In this document: piece by piece, positions 15,783 to 23,950 of the stretch | Numbering within the stretch: the first letter of the stretch is position 1 | How the letters are laid out: every line of letters starts with the position of its first letter | NCBI GenBank assembly: GCA_013820755.1 | Contig: JACDHZ010000008.1 | Coordinates: 1-34,203, forward strand | Reading direction: 5' to 3' | From: Chthoniobacterales bacterium | GTDB lineage: Bacteria; Verrucomicrobiota; Verrucomicrobiia; Chthoniobacterales; UBA10450 | Length of the DNA: 34,203 nt | The notes under the pieces: model-generated | What the model was told of the DNA's origin: nothing | The model's input: the letters and a program-made list of their open reading frames with translations, nothing else | Database searches by the model: none | Made by a program: the position numbers and the translations under genes

Positions 15783-16631
15783 ATGGGGAAAGCGGGGCCA
15801 AACTACATCTGGAGAAAAGCGGCGAACGCGCAGTGGTTGTCGGCGAATGAGACACCGCTGCACGAACAAACCGCTGGGTTATATGCGGTTATCGACCGCC
15901 CCGAACGACAGCGGGTTGTCGTTGAGGCCTTTTGCAAGACGCGGCGTGTGGCAGAGAGGCTGCAGCAGGTCTTCGGCGGTTCGAGTTCCCACCTCGCGCG
16001 CGACTGGAAAACGCGCGTATTCGTTGCCACGAAAACCAAGCCCCTCCGCATCGGCAGGCGGCTGACGGTCGTTTCGGAGGAGCGCGACATAGCCACCAAC
16101 CGGACGGCGGCGGTGTTGATAATCCCGGCAGGCGCTGCATTCGGCACTGGCGAGCACGCAACGACGGCGATGTCGCTCCGGATGCTCGAGCGAGTTACGC
16201 GCTCTTTAGTCCCGGGTTGGCGGATGCTCGACGCCGGAACCGGATCCGGCATTCTGGCGTTGGCAGGCCGCTGCTTCGGCGCCAGCGAAGTGGTGGCGAT
16301 CGACAACGACCGGCTCGCTATTTCCACTGCGAAGGAAAACGCACGGCGGAACGGCATCCGCCGCGTCCAATTCCGTATCGCGGACGTGACGAAGCCGCAA
16401 CCGAGCAGCTTCGATATCGTCACCGCGAATCTCTATTCCGAGTTGCTGATCCGGACGTTGCCCGCGTGGCTTCAAAACCTCCGGCCGCGTGCACGCCTGA
16501 TTCTTTCGGGAGTGATGCGCGCGCAGGAATCAGATGTCCTCCGGGGGCTGCGGAAAAACGGCTATGTCACACGGGAGACGCGCCGGCGCGGTAAGTGGAT
16601 CGCTCTCCTTTGCAGCCAAAAACGAGGTTGA
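15783..16631 (+). CDS. prmA: Ribosomal protein L11 methyltransferase (PrmA-like)
   Basis: SAM-dependent methyltransferase; the family trimethylates lysines and the N-terminus of ribosomal protein L11. 282 residues, family-typical. The substrate-recognition N-terminal domain (1-95) is poorly conserved. The linker and SAM fold show IIPAGAAFGTGEHATT (about 113-128), motif I LDAGTGSGILALAG (149-162), the acidic VVAIDNDRLAIS and the catalytic-loop equivalent VTANLYSELL, which replaces the usual IxANIL. It begins 50 bases from the start of the divergent hydrolase. Two hairpins follow the stop, the second with a T-run, so it may be its own transcript. L11 as substrate is by homology only. Confidence 0.88.
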   Translation: MGKAGPNYIWRKAANAQWLSANETPLHEQTAGLYAVIDRPERQRVVVEAFCKTRRVAERLQQVFGGSSSHLARDWKTRVFVATKTKPLRIGRRLTVVSEERDIATNRTAAVLIIPAGAAFGTGEHATTAMSLRMLERVTRSLVPGWRMLDAGTGSGILALAGRCFGASEVVAIDNDRLAISTAKENARRNGIRRVQFRIADVTKPQPSSFDIVTANLYSELLIRTLPAWLQNLRPRARLILSGVMRAQESDVLRGLRKNGYVTRETRRRGKWIALLCSQKRG

Positions 16632-16684
16632 CGGAGCAAACCTCGAAAGCAACGTTCCTCCGCCCTTGGGCGGGCTCGATTTTT
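16623..16684 (+). terminator. Two hairpins at the 3' end of prmA, second terminator-like
   Basis: First hairpin: CGAGGTT (16623-16629), 9-base loop, AACCTCG (16639-16645), spanning the prmA stop codon. Second hairpin: CCGCCC (16660-16665), TT, GGGCGG (16668-16673), followed after six bases by a run of five T (16680-16684). The second is a weak Rho-independent candidate because the T-run is displaced from the stem. Confidence 0.4.
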
Positions 16685-16729
16685 CCTGCATCGACGCGGT
16701 GGATCTGTTGAGCCGCCGGTAAAACTCTT

Positions 16730-17806
16730 ATGCAGGCCGAAGAACTCTCCTACGTCATCCTGACGCCCTACTCGATGCGCAAATCGCGCACAGGCGGCAT
16801 CATCTCACGGCTGATCTCGCGGACGGGGCTGGATCTCGTCAGCGCGCGGATGTTCGCACCGAGCCGGGAGCTTGTGCAGCGCTACGCAGACACCATCGTC
16901 ACCGAATCCGACCCAAGACATAAAGCGACGCAGGAATTGCTCCGGGATTACGTTCGCAGGAACTTCACCGGCACCGTGGATGGTCAGCGACCGCGCGTGA
17001 TGCTGCTGGTCTTTCGCGGGCCTGAGGCTGTGCGTAGAATTCTCGACACCGCGGGGCATATCGTTAACGAGCGCACCAGCGGCGAGACGATTCGCGACAC
17101 ATTCGGGGACTACATCACGATCAGCTCCCGGGAGGTCACGTACTTCGAGCCGGCCGTGCTCACGGCGATCAACGCCGATGAAGTCCGCGAAGATTTGCGG
17201 CTTTGGGCCGAGTTCTCCGAGATCGACGGCGGGATTCTCGACAAGGTCCTCAGCTATCCATCAGGTGCGAACGTCGAAAAGACGCTGGTCCTGATCAAGC
17301 CGGACAATTTCAAGTTCCCCAATGTGCGTCCGGGCGGCGTGATCGACGTGTTCTCACGCACGGGCCTTTCGATAATCGGGTTCAAAGTGCACCGGATGAG
17401 CGTGGCACAGGCCGAGGAGTTTTACGGCCCAGTGCTTTCAGTATTGGAAGACAAGCTTGGCGCTGAGAAAGGCAGGAGCGCGTGGGAAGATATCGTCGAA
17501 TTCATGTCCGGAGGACGACCGACCGCTACGTCGGGAGAGCAACGAAACGCGCCCGGCTCAGAGAAATGCATCGCGATCGTCTACCAAGGCGTCGACGCGG
17601 TACGGAAGATTCGGGAAGTGCTCGGCCCGACCGATCCAAGCAAGGCGCCCCCAGGTTCCATTCGGAAGGAGTTCGGCCAATCGATCATGGTCAACGCCGC
17701 GCACGCCTCCGATTCGGCGGAAAACGCGAAGCGCGAGATGGGGATCATTCGCGTGGACGAGAATAACTTCAAACCTTTGATTGAAAGCTTCTACCGGAGC
17801 CAATAG
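16730..17806 (+). CDS. ndk: Tandem nucleoside-diphosphate kinase, N-terminal domain degenerate
   Basis: NDK transfers the gamma-phosphate of NTPs to NDPs via a phosphohistidine. At 358 residues this is over twice the usual ~140. The C-terminal domain (about 182-345) has the family's KTLVLIKPD (nucleotide-binding Lys190), GFKVHRMS, FYGPV (Tyr232), VEFMSGG, VRKIREVLGPTDP (Arg292), IRKEFGQS (Arg312) and NAAHASDS with catalytic His325; the usual Gly after His is Ala, and about 20 extra residues precede VEFM. The N-terminal domain (about 5-140) has the same layout (LSYVILTPYS, VSARMFAPS, LVFRGPEAVRRI, IRDTFGDY) but KPD is TPY and NxxHGSD is replaced by TISSREVTYFE, so it should be inactive. Starts 98 bases after prmA. 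Confidence 0.85.
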   Translation: MQAEELSYVILTPYSMRKSRTGGIISRLISRTGLDLVSARMFAPSRELVQRYADTIVTESDPRHKATQELLRDYVRRNFTGTVDGQRPRVMLLVFRGPEAVRRILDTAGHIVNERTSGETIRDTFGDYITISSREVTYFEPAVLTAINADEVREDLRLWAEFSEIDGGILDKVLSYPSGANVEKTLVLIKPDNFKFPNVRPGGVIDVFSRTGLSIIGFKVHRMSVAQAEEFYGPVLSVLEDKLGAEKGRSAWEDIVEFMSGGRPTATSGEQRNAPGSEKCIAIVYQGVDAVRKIREVLGPTDPSKAPPGSIRKEFGQSIMVNAAHASDSAENAKREMGIIRVDENNFKPLIESFYRSQ

Positions 17807-17850
17807 TTTGCGCTCCCATTTTGAACACCCTCAACTCAAACCCCACAGCC

Positions 17851-19014
17851 ATGGAAATTTCCGAGCGCGCCGCACAGTTAACTCCGTCTCTTACGCTTTC
17901 AATCGACAGCAAGGCGAAGGCGATGAAAGCCGAAGGTTTAGACGTGTGCGGTTTCGGTGCGGGTGAGCCTGATTTCGACACGCCAGAGCACATTAAGGAT
18001 GCCGCCATCGCTGCGCTGCAGGGCGGCTTTACGAAGTATACACCGAGCGCCGGTCTGCCGGAACTGCGGCAGGCGATTGCGGACAAGCTGCAGGCTGACA
18101 ACGATCTCACCTACAAGCCCGGGCAGATTGTGGTGAGCAGCGGTGCGAAGCACTCGTGCTACAACGCGATTCTCGCGACCTGTCAGGACGGTGACGAAGT
18201 AGTAATCCCGTCGCCGTACTGGGTGAGTTATCCCGACATGGTTCGCCTTGCGGGTGCGGAGCCGGTTGTTGTCCAGACGACCGAGCGGAATGCCTGGAAA
18301 ATGCGCGCGGAAGACTTCGAAAAGGCCATGACACCGCGCACCAAGATGTTGATTCTGAACAGCCCGAACAACCCGAGCGGCGCCGTCTATACGCGCGACG
18401 AACTGGCGGCCATTATCGAGGTAGCCGCTGCGGAGGACATCTACATTCTTTCCGACGAGATCTATGAAAAGCTGGTCTACGACGGCGTGCAGCACACAAG
18501 CGTCGCGTCGATTTCGAAGGAAGCATACGATCTCACGATCACCGTCAACGGCTTCAGCAAAGCCTACGCAATGACCGGATGGCGGCTCGGTTACCTTGCT
18601 GCGCCGGAAGCGATCGCGAAGGCGGTTGATTCAATCCAAAGCCACAGCACGTCACATCCAGTCTCGTTTGCGCAGCGCGGTGCGATCGCCGCGTTGAAAG
18701 GCGACCAACAACCGCTCGCCGATATGCGCGATGAGTTCGCGATGCGCCGGAACTACATGTATGACCGGATCACAAAGATCCCGAACATCACGGCGGTTCG
18801 GCCGGACGGTGCTTTCTACGTTCTCGTCAACATCAGCCAACTTGGCCTGAGCTCGCAGAATTTCGCCGATCGTCTGCTCAGCAAGGCGAATGTGGCTGTG
18901 ATCCCTGGCGCCGCTTTCGGCGATGATCGAACTGTTCGTCTCAGCTACGCGACGAGCATCGACATCATAAAGAAGGGCATGGACCGGTTCCAGGACTTCT
19001 GCCGTACGCTCTAG
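17851..19014 (+). CDS. PLP-dependent aspartate aminotransferase (class I, subgroup Ib type)
   Basis: Fold-type I aminotransferase, probably interconverting aspartate and oxaloacetate with 2-oxoglutarate/glutamate. 387 residues from the ATG at 17851; an in-frame TTG at 17821 would add ten residues without family support. Motifs: FGAGEPDFDTPEHIK (substrate entry), KYTPSAGLPELRQAIA, SPYWVSYPDM (ring-stacking Tyr region), LNSPNNPSGAVY (cofactor Asn), ILSDEIYEKLVYDG (Asp and Tyr to PLP), NGFSKAYAMTGWRLGY with the Schiff-base Lys237 and phosphate-binding Arg, and a C-terminal VRLSYA carrying the carboxylate-binding Arg. The gap from ndk is 44 bases with no terminator, so co-transcription is possible. 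Prephenate or other dicarboxylic substrates cannot be excluded. Confidence 0.92.
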   Translation: MEISERAAQLTPSLTLSIDSKAKAMKAEGLDVCGFGAGEPDFDTPEHIKDAAIAALQGGFTKYTPSAGLPELRQAIADKLQADNDLTYKPGQIVVSSGAKHSCYNAILATCQDGDEVVIPSPYWVSYPDMVRLAGAEPVVVQTTERNAWKMRAEDFEKAMTPRTKMLILNSPNNPSGAVYTRDELAAIIEVAAAEDIYILSDEIYEKLVYDGVQHTSVASISKEAYDLTITVNGFSKAYAMTGWRLGYLAAPEAIAKAVDSIQSHSTSHPVSFAQRGAIAALKGDQQPLADMRDEFAMRRNYMYDRITKIPNITAVRPDGAFYVLVNISQLGLSSQNFADRLLSKANVAVIPGAAFGDDRTVRLSYATSIDIIKKGMDRFQDFCRTL

Positions 19015-19124
19015 CGCTCGGCCTACTAGACTGCGCGGCTGCGAATTGCCGCAGCGCACCGTCGGAGGTCGCCGATCATCGCGGCATTGCAAGCCGTCAC
19101 AGCGGCTGGAACAATGCTCGCTTA

Positions 19125-20702
19125 ATGCCTGCCGGCCACCTCGCGCTCCTCCTCCACGCACATCTGCCATTCGTTCGGCACCCGGAGCACGAGGAGTTTC
19201 TCGAAGAAGACTGGCTCTTCGAAGCGATCACCGAGACATACATTCCGCTCCTGAACGTGCTCCATCGGCTGGTGCGCGACGAGGTGCCGTTCAAGTTGAC
19301 GATGAGCATCACGCCGCCGTTGTGCGCGATGTTGCAGGACGAGCTGTTACAATCTCGGTATCTGCGGCATCTCGACCGCACGATCTCGTTAGCCGAGCGG
19401 GAATGCTATCGGACGCGCGGCGAACCCGAGGTGCAGGAGCTCGCCCGATTTTACCTGGACTTTCTGCGGAGCACGCGCCAGCAGTTCAAAAAAGAGTGGC
19501 AGCGGGATCTACTCGGGCGCTTCGGCCATTTCCGCGATGCAGGCGTCCTCGAGATTATCGCCTCCGCCGCGACGCACGGTCTACTGCCGCTGCTTGCGCA
19601 ATCGCCCGAGGCAGTGCGCGCACAGGTGTTGATCGGATGCGATGCTTATCGTGACACGTTCGGGACAGATCCGGCCGGGTTCTGGCTGCCCGAGTGCGCA
19701 TATGCACCGGGATTGGATCGCGTCCTGCAGGAAGCGAACGTTCGCTGGTTTGTTATCGATGCCCACGGGTTGATGTTTGGCAATCCGCCACCGCGACATG
19801 CGATCTATTCGCCCTGCTTTACGCCGGCCGGACCGGCCGTGTTCGCACGCGATGCAGAATCAAGTCGGCAGGTCTGGAGTGCGGAGTCCGGGTACCCAGG
19901 GGATCCTGCATACCGGGACTTCTATCGCGACATTGGCTTCGATCTCGCCGCTGATTACGTGTCTCCTGAATCGGCGATCCGCACGCCGAGATTCACGGGC
20001 TTGAAATATTATCGGATCACTGGGCGCGGTGAAGAAAAACAAACGTACAATCGCGCGTGGGCAGAGGCCGCAGCAAATGCACATGCCGAGCACTTCCTCG
20101 AATCGCGTCGCCGACAGCTGCAGAAGCTTGCTGGTCATGCCTTCAATCCCATCATCACGATTCCGTTCGACGCGGAGCTGTTTGGGCACTGGTGGTTTGA
20201 AGGCCCGCAGTTTCTGGAGTTGTTCGTCCGCAAAGCAGCAGCTCATTCCAACGAAATCGTGTTCAGCGCACCGAGCGAATACCTTGCGGCCAACCCGACG
20301 CAGGACGTCGTGGAACCATCGGCCTCCAGCTGGGGTGACAAAGGCTACTGGGGCGTCTGGCTCGACCCGAGTAATGCTTGGATTTACCCGCACCTCCACG
20401 AAGCAGGCCGCCGGATGACAGACATCGCACGCATGCACGCCTGCGGCACAACCCCCACCAACGATCGTATGCTCAAGCAACTCACCCGCGAGTTGCTCCT
20501 TGCTCAATCAAGCGACTGGGCATTTCTGATGCGTTCAGGAACCGCCACGTCGTACGCGACGAAGCGGACCACTGATCACATTGCACGCTTCAATACACTC
20601 TACGAACAACTTCAATCCGGCATAATCGACGAAGGCTTCCTTTCCGACTGCGAATCGCGCGACAATCTTTTCGCCGCCGTCAATTGGCGACGCTATTTGT
20701 AG
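19125..20702 (+). CDS. GH57 1,4-alpha-glucan branching enzyme
   Basis: Retaining family-57 glycoside hydrolase of the TK1436 branching-enzyme type, introducing alpha-1,6 branches into glycogen-like glucan in the cytoplasm. 525 residues, typical length. Conserved regions: HLALLLHAHLPFVRHPEH (region 1), TMSITPPLCAML, FWLPECAYAPGLDRVL with nucleophile Glu190, WFVIDAHGL, and TIPFDAELFGHWWFEGP with acid/base Asp349. The C-terminal helical part (KQLTRELLLAQSSDWAFLMRSGTATSYA) matches the DUF1957-type domain of branching enzymes, which separates it from GH57 amylases. The start ATG at 19125 has no strong ribosome-binding site. The preceding 110-base gap carries a GCTGCG/CGCAGC hairpin (19038-19055) without a T-tract. 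The secreted protein gene follows 13 bases on. Confidence 0.92.
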   Translation: MPAGHLALLLHAHLPFVRHPEHEEFLEEDWLFEAITETYIPLLNVLHRLVRDEVPFKLTMSITPPLCAMLQDELLQSRYLRHLDRTISLAERECYRTRGEPEVQELARFYLDFLRSTRQQFKKEWQRDLLGRFGHFRDAGVLEIIASAATHGLLPLLAQSPEAVRAQVLIGCDAYRDTFGTDPAGFWLPECAYAPGLDRVLQEANVRWFVIDAHGLMFGNPPPRHAIYSPCFTPAGPAVFARDAESSRQVWSAESGYPGDPAYRDFYRDIGFDLAADYVSPESAIRTPRFTGLKYYRITGRGEEKQTYNRAWAEAAANAHAEHFLESRRRQLQKLAGHAFNPIITIPFDAELFGHWWFEGPQFLELFVRKAAAHSNEIVFSAPSEYLAANPTQDVVEPSASSWGDKGYWGVWLDPSNAWIYPHLHEAGRRMTDIARMHACGTTPTNDRMLKQLTRELLLAQSSDWAFLMRSGTATSYATKRTTDHIARFNTLYEQLQSGIIDEGFLSDCESRDNLFAAVNWRRYL

Positions 20703-20715
20703 AGCTCCGGTTATT

Positions 20716-21954
20716 ATGAGACAAACCATTCAATCAGCAGTCGGATCAGCTTTGCTCGTTCTGGCGCTCAGCGCCGCCTTTTCGGCGCGTGCCCAGGAAG
20801 TTCCGGGGGCGCAGCCTTCCGCATCTGCGATGTCCCGGAAAGTTCGGATCAGCTTCCTGCCGCCGCCGTTGAAGGGCACAATCAGTCTCGGAATCTACGA
20901 TTCAAAAAGCGCGCTGGTACGCGTGCTTCATCGCGAGTCCGACGTGGATGAGTTCCAGATCGGCCACGATGCACTGAGCACTACGTGGGACGGTCGCGGC
21001 GATGATGGCCAGAACTTGCCAGCGGGGAATTACCACGCGCGTGGCTATGTCGTCGGCGACCTGCCTGTTGAAGGCGTAGGATTCCATTTCAACGACTGGG
21101 TGACTAACGAACGCCCCGAACGGATCGAGAAAATCTGCACCATTGCTGCGGAAAATGAGCGTTTGATCGTTTCGGCAAGAGTCGCGCATGCAACAATGAC
21201 GACTCTCACGTGCAGCCCAGCCGGCGATGTCGTCGACGCCGTCGAAGAACTATCACCTGTCGACTGTGAACAGGATTTTTCGGGCAAGCCGCGGACGGAT
21301 CCGATCGGATCTACGGAGGGGAAAGACAGAACCAGGTGGACCATAGAGCGATCGAGCGATGACGACGAGCGGACGGAAGTGAAGCAGTACTCTGCGGCGC
21401 ATGAGCTGCTTCGCAGCCTTAGAATTCCCGCGGGCGAGCCGCAGCCGCGAGCTATTGCAGCTTCGCAAGACGCCGAGCGCATTTTTCTCGTAGAGCAAAC
21501 CGCCGTAGAGCAGCGTCTGCGAAGCCTGTCATTACTCACCACTAACAGCGCAGGCGAGCAGTCGATCTCCGATTGGAAGGTCGATTTCGAGAAGAAGATC
21601 ACGGCGCATGGCGATTTCGGGATCCGCGAGGGGAAACCAGTAATGACGGGAGGAGAACGCCCGCCGGAGAAATCGGCGATCAAGCTCCAGCCGAACCCCC
21701 TGGAGAAAGACAAGCGTGCGACCGTCGAACTCGCAGCCGGGTACGACGACGGCGGAAGCTTCTTAAAAACAGCCGATGGATTGCCGCTTCAAACCATCAG
21801 CGACACGCGACATCTTGTTCGCGCGGTGATTGCGCCGCATGACGCAAAGTCGCTCGACGTGTTCCAGGATGACGGAACAGTGGTCGAGCAATTTCGCATT
21901 AGCAGTCTCGACGCGATGATGGCGTTCGATTGCGGCGATTTCGAATTGAAGTGA
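20716..21954 (+). CDS. Secreted protein with FlgD-Ig-like module, function unknown
   Basis: 412 residues. A Sec signal peptide is clear: MRQTIQSAVGSALLVLALSAAFSARA, with cleavage expected before Gln27. Residues about 40-125 resemble the FlgD-type Ig-like beta module: ISLGIYDSKSALVRVLHRES, then TTWDGRGDDGQNLPAGNYHARGY, the W-DG-D-G-LPAGxY signature. After that comes a less conserved region with repeated charged strands (IEKICTIAAENERLIVSARV, LSPVDCEQDFSGK) that may be a beta-propeller or lipase-chaperone-like scaffold; I cannot name it. It starts 13 bases after the branching enzyme, so it is probably co-transcribed, although one acts outside and the other inside the cytoplasm. Envelope structural or carbohydrate-related roles are only guesses. 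Confidence 0.7.
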   Translation: MRQTIQSAVGSALLVLALSAAFSARAQEVPGAQPSASAMSRKVRISFLPPPLKGTISLGIYDSKSALVRVLHRESDVDEFQIGHDALSTTWDGRGDDGQNLPAGNYHARGYVVGDLPVEGVGFHFNDWVTNERPERIEKICTIAAENERLIVSARVAHATMTTLTCSPAGDVVDAVEELSPVDCEQDFSGKPRTDPIGSTEGKDRTRWTIERSSDDDERTEVKQYSAAHELLRSLRIPAGEPQPRAIAASQDAERIFLVEQTAVEQRLRSLSLLTTNSAGEQSISDWKVDFEKKITAHGDFGIREGKPVMTGGERPPEKSAIKLQPNPLEKDKRATVELAAGYDDGGSFLKTADGLPLQTISDTRHLVRAVIAPHDAKSLDVFQDDGTVVEQFRISSLDAMMAFDCGDFELK

Positions 21955-21982
21955 AGCGCTGAATTGCGTGAGGATTCCCCCG

Positions 21983-22540
21983 ATGCCTCGCGATATCGTC
22001 TACTTCGATCTGGAGACGCAACGCACCGCCAACGACGCCGGCGGTTGGGACAGAAAGTGCAACATGCGGATGTCTATCGGGGTCATTTTCAGCACTGTGA
22101 CCGGGAGATATCAGGTCTTCAGCGAAGATCGGGTGAACGATCTGATCGACCGCCTCCGTCGGGCGGATCTTGTCGTCGGATTCAACGTGTTAAACTTCGA
22201 TTATCATGTGTTGATGGGCTACACGATCCTTGACCTCGTACACGAGCTGGCGACCGCTGATCTGATGATCGATATGGAGCAGCGACTTGGCCATCGACTC
22301 GGTCTCGACGCGGTCGCGAATGCGACACTCGGGATCCAAAAAACCGCTGCGGGACTCGATGCGATTCGCTGGTGGCGCGAAGGGCGTGTGCTGGAAATCG
22401 CTGAGTATTGCTGCTTCGACGTAAAGGTGACGAAGCTCGTGCACGAGCACGGGTGCAGACATAAGGAGCTCTATTTCCACGACCGTTTCGCGCAGCGTCA
22501 GCGGATCGATATCGATTGGTGTCACCTCGACGGGGTTTAA
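21983..22540 (+). CDS. RNase H-like DEDDy 3'-5' exonuclease-like protein
   Basis: Small stand-alone nuclease-fold protein of the YprB/DEDD group. 185 residues from the ATG at 21983, chosen because GAGGA lies 8 bases upstream; an in-frame GTG at 21968 is possible. The four acidic positions are visible: FDLETQ (Asp9, Glu11), VVGFNVLNFDYHVL (Asp73) and EYCCFDVKVT (Asp146, with Tyr142 four residues before it, the DEDDy pattern). The middle, GLDAVANATLG with GLDAIRWWREGR, matches the substrate-binding helices of this group. Such domains usually sit at the C-terminus of DEAD-box helicases, but here no helicase gene is adjacent. The role is probably DNA or RNA processing; the substrate is unknown. 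Confidence 0.8.
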   Translation: MPRDIVYFDLETQRTANDAGGWDRKCNMRMSIGVIFSTVTGRYQVFSEDRVNDLIDRLRRADLVVGFNVLNFDYHVLMGYTILDLVHELATADLMIDMEQRLGHRLGLDAVANATLGIQKTAAGLDAIRWWREGRVLEIAEYCCFDVKVTKLVHEHGCRHKELYFHDRFAQRQRIDIDWCHLDGV

Positions 22541-22627
22541 TCCACGCAGCGGATTGCGGTGCTGCGGGTTGGGCTGCAGACAAACCGCTCCTAGTCACCG
22601 CAATTGATCTCTGTTAGTTAGGCGACC

Positions 22628-23950
22628 ATGGCTGCCACGCCTGAGCTTCAACACACCGTCGGAAAAACAGCCAGCCTGAGTGGCATGTCGCTGCACACAG
22701 GGGAAAAAGTTACGCTGTGCGTACAGCCCGCGCCAGTGGACCACGGCATCAAGTTCAAGCGCAAGGACCTCCAGGACGAGCCGACAATCGACGCGAAAAT
22801 CGAGAACCTGAAGACCGTCGAGCGCGCGACAACGATCGGCGAAGGCTCAATGCGCGTGCACACTGTGGAGCACGTGCTCTCGGCCCTCTCCGCCATGGGC
22901 GTCGACAACGCGATCGTTGAGATGGACGCAAACGAGCCCCCTATCGGCGATGGAAGCGCCTCGCCGTACGTCGAGTTGATCAGTAAAGCCAGCGTCATTC
23001 CGCAAGAGAAGGCGCGGCAGATTTTCGACGTACGGGAGCCAATTTCCATCGAAACGAAAAGCGGCTCACTTCTCGTGGTGCTGCCGGACGACAAGTTCCG
23101 CATCTCCTGCACGCAAGTGGGACCCGAGGGACGCTTCTCTCAATTCTATTCGACCGAGGTTACCCCGGCTGTGTTCGAGCGGGAGCTCGCACCCGCGCGG
23201 ACGTTCGTCTTTTACGAAGATGTGCAGCCGCTGATGGAGAAGAATCTCATCAAAGGCGGAAGCCTCGAAAACGCGATCGTCGTGCGCGGTGACGCTGTGT
23301 TGAGCAAGGAGCCGCTACGGTTTCCGGACGAATTCGTTCGTCACAAGATACTCGATATCATTGGCGATCTTTCGCTGTTCGGTCATCGAATCCGCGGCCA
23401 TGTCGTCGCCGTCAAGCCGGGCCATCACTCAAACGCGGAGCTCGCGCGCGCATTGGTGCGCGAGCGTACAAAGACGATGCCGACGCTGCAGCCGCGCGCG
23501 TTTCCGCCCGGCGAAGGCGGTCTCGACATCCGTCAGGTAATGGACATCCTGCCGCATCGATACCCGTTTCTGATGGTCGATCGAATTGTTGGTTTTGAAG
23601 GCGACACGAAGATCTCTGGGGTAAAATCGGTAACGATCAACGAGCCGTACTTCGGCGGCCACTTTCCCGGTCATCCGGTTATGCCCGGCGTTCTGCAGGT
23701 CGAGGCGATGGCGCAGGTCGCAAGTATCCTGATGATGAAGATCACGAAGAGCGCCAGCCGCATCGGATACTTCATCAGCGCGGATGCCGTAAAATTCCGC
23801 AAGCCTGTGTTTCCAGGCGACACTCTGTTCATACACGCGGAGCTAACGAAAGCGCGCAGCAACCGGCTCGCGAAGGCGAAGTGCCATTGCAGTGTCAACG
23901 ACAGCGTGGTCTCGGAAGGCGAGCTAATGTTCACTTTCCTCGATAAATGA
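22628..23950 (+). CDS. lpxC/fabZ: Bifunctional LpxC deacetylase / FabZ dehydratase fusion
   Basis: The LpxC half removes the acetyl group from UDP-3-O-acyl-GlcNAc, the committed step of lipid A; the FabZ half dehydrates 3-hydroxyacyl-ACP in fatty-acid synthesis. 440 residues. LpxC (1-about 285): LSGMSLHTGEKVTLCVQPA, zinc ligand His82 in HTVEHVLSALSAMG, then HKILDIIGDLSLFG (His239, Asp243) and VKPGHHSNAELAR (His266). FabZ (about 298-440): IRQVMDILPHRYPFLMVDRI and YFGGHFPGHPVMPGVLQVEA with catalytic His345 and Glu359. This fusion is typical of Bacteroidota, Chlorobi and PVC bacteria. The stop overlaps the lpxA start by four bases. No lpxD is visible upstream in the window. Confidence 0.97.
   Translation: MAATPELQHTVGKTASLSGMSLHTGEKVTLCVQPAPVDHGIKFKRKDLQDEPTIDAKIENLKTVERATTIGEGSMRVHTVEHVLSALSAMGVDNAIVEMDANEPPIGDGSASPYVELISKASVIPQEKARQIFDVREPISIETKSGSLLVVLPDDKFRISCTQVGPEGRFSQFYSTEVTPAVFERELAPARTFVFYEDVQPLMEKNLIKGGSLENAIVVRGDAVLSKEPLRFPDEFVRHKILDIIGDLSLFGHRIRGHVVAVKPGHHSNAELARALVRERTKTMPTLQPRAFPPGEGGLDIRQVMDILPHRYPFLMVDRIVGFEGDTKISGVKSVTINEPYFGGHFPGHPVMPGVLQVEAMAQVASILMMKITKSASRIGYFISADAVKFRKPVFPGDTLFIHAELTKARSNRLAKAKCHCSVNDSVVSEGELMFTFLDK

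Noticed and set aside
15172-15783. 203-codon plus-strand frame opposite the broken esterase
   Set aside because: It is the antisense of the three-frame esterase, whose catalytic motifs are clear.
17938-18495. 185-codon minus-strand frame opposite the aminotransferase
   Set aside because: Antisense to a complete PLP-enzyme frame with all catalytic motifs; no similarity of its own.
19038-19055. GCTGCG/CGCAGC hairpin after the aminotransferase as a terminator
   Set aside because: Short stem and no T-tract; mentioned only as a feature of the gap.
21045-21713. 222-codon minus-strand frame opposite the secreted protein
   Set aside because: Ser-rich mirror of the plus-strand gene; the plus frame has a signal peptide and an Ig-like motif.
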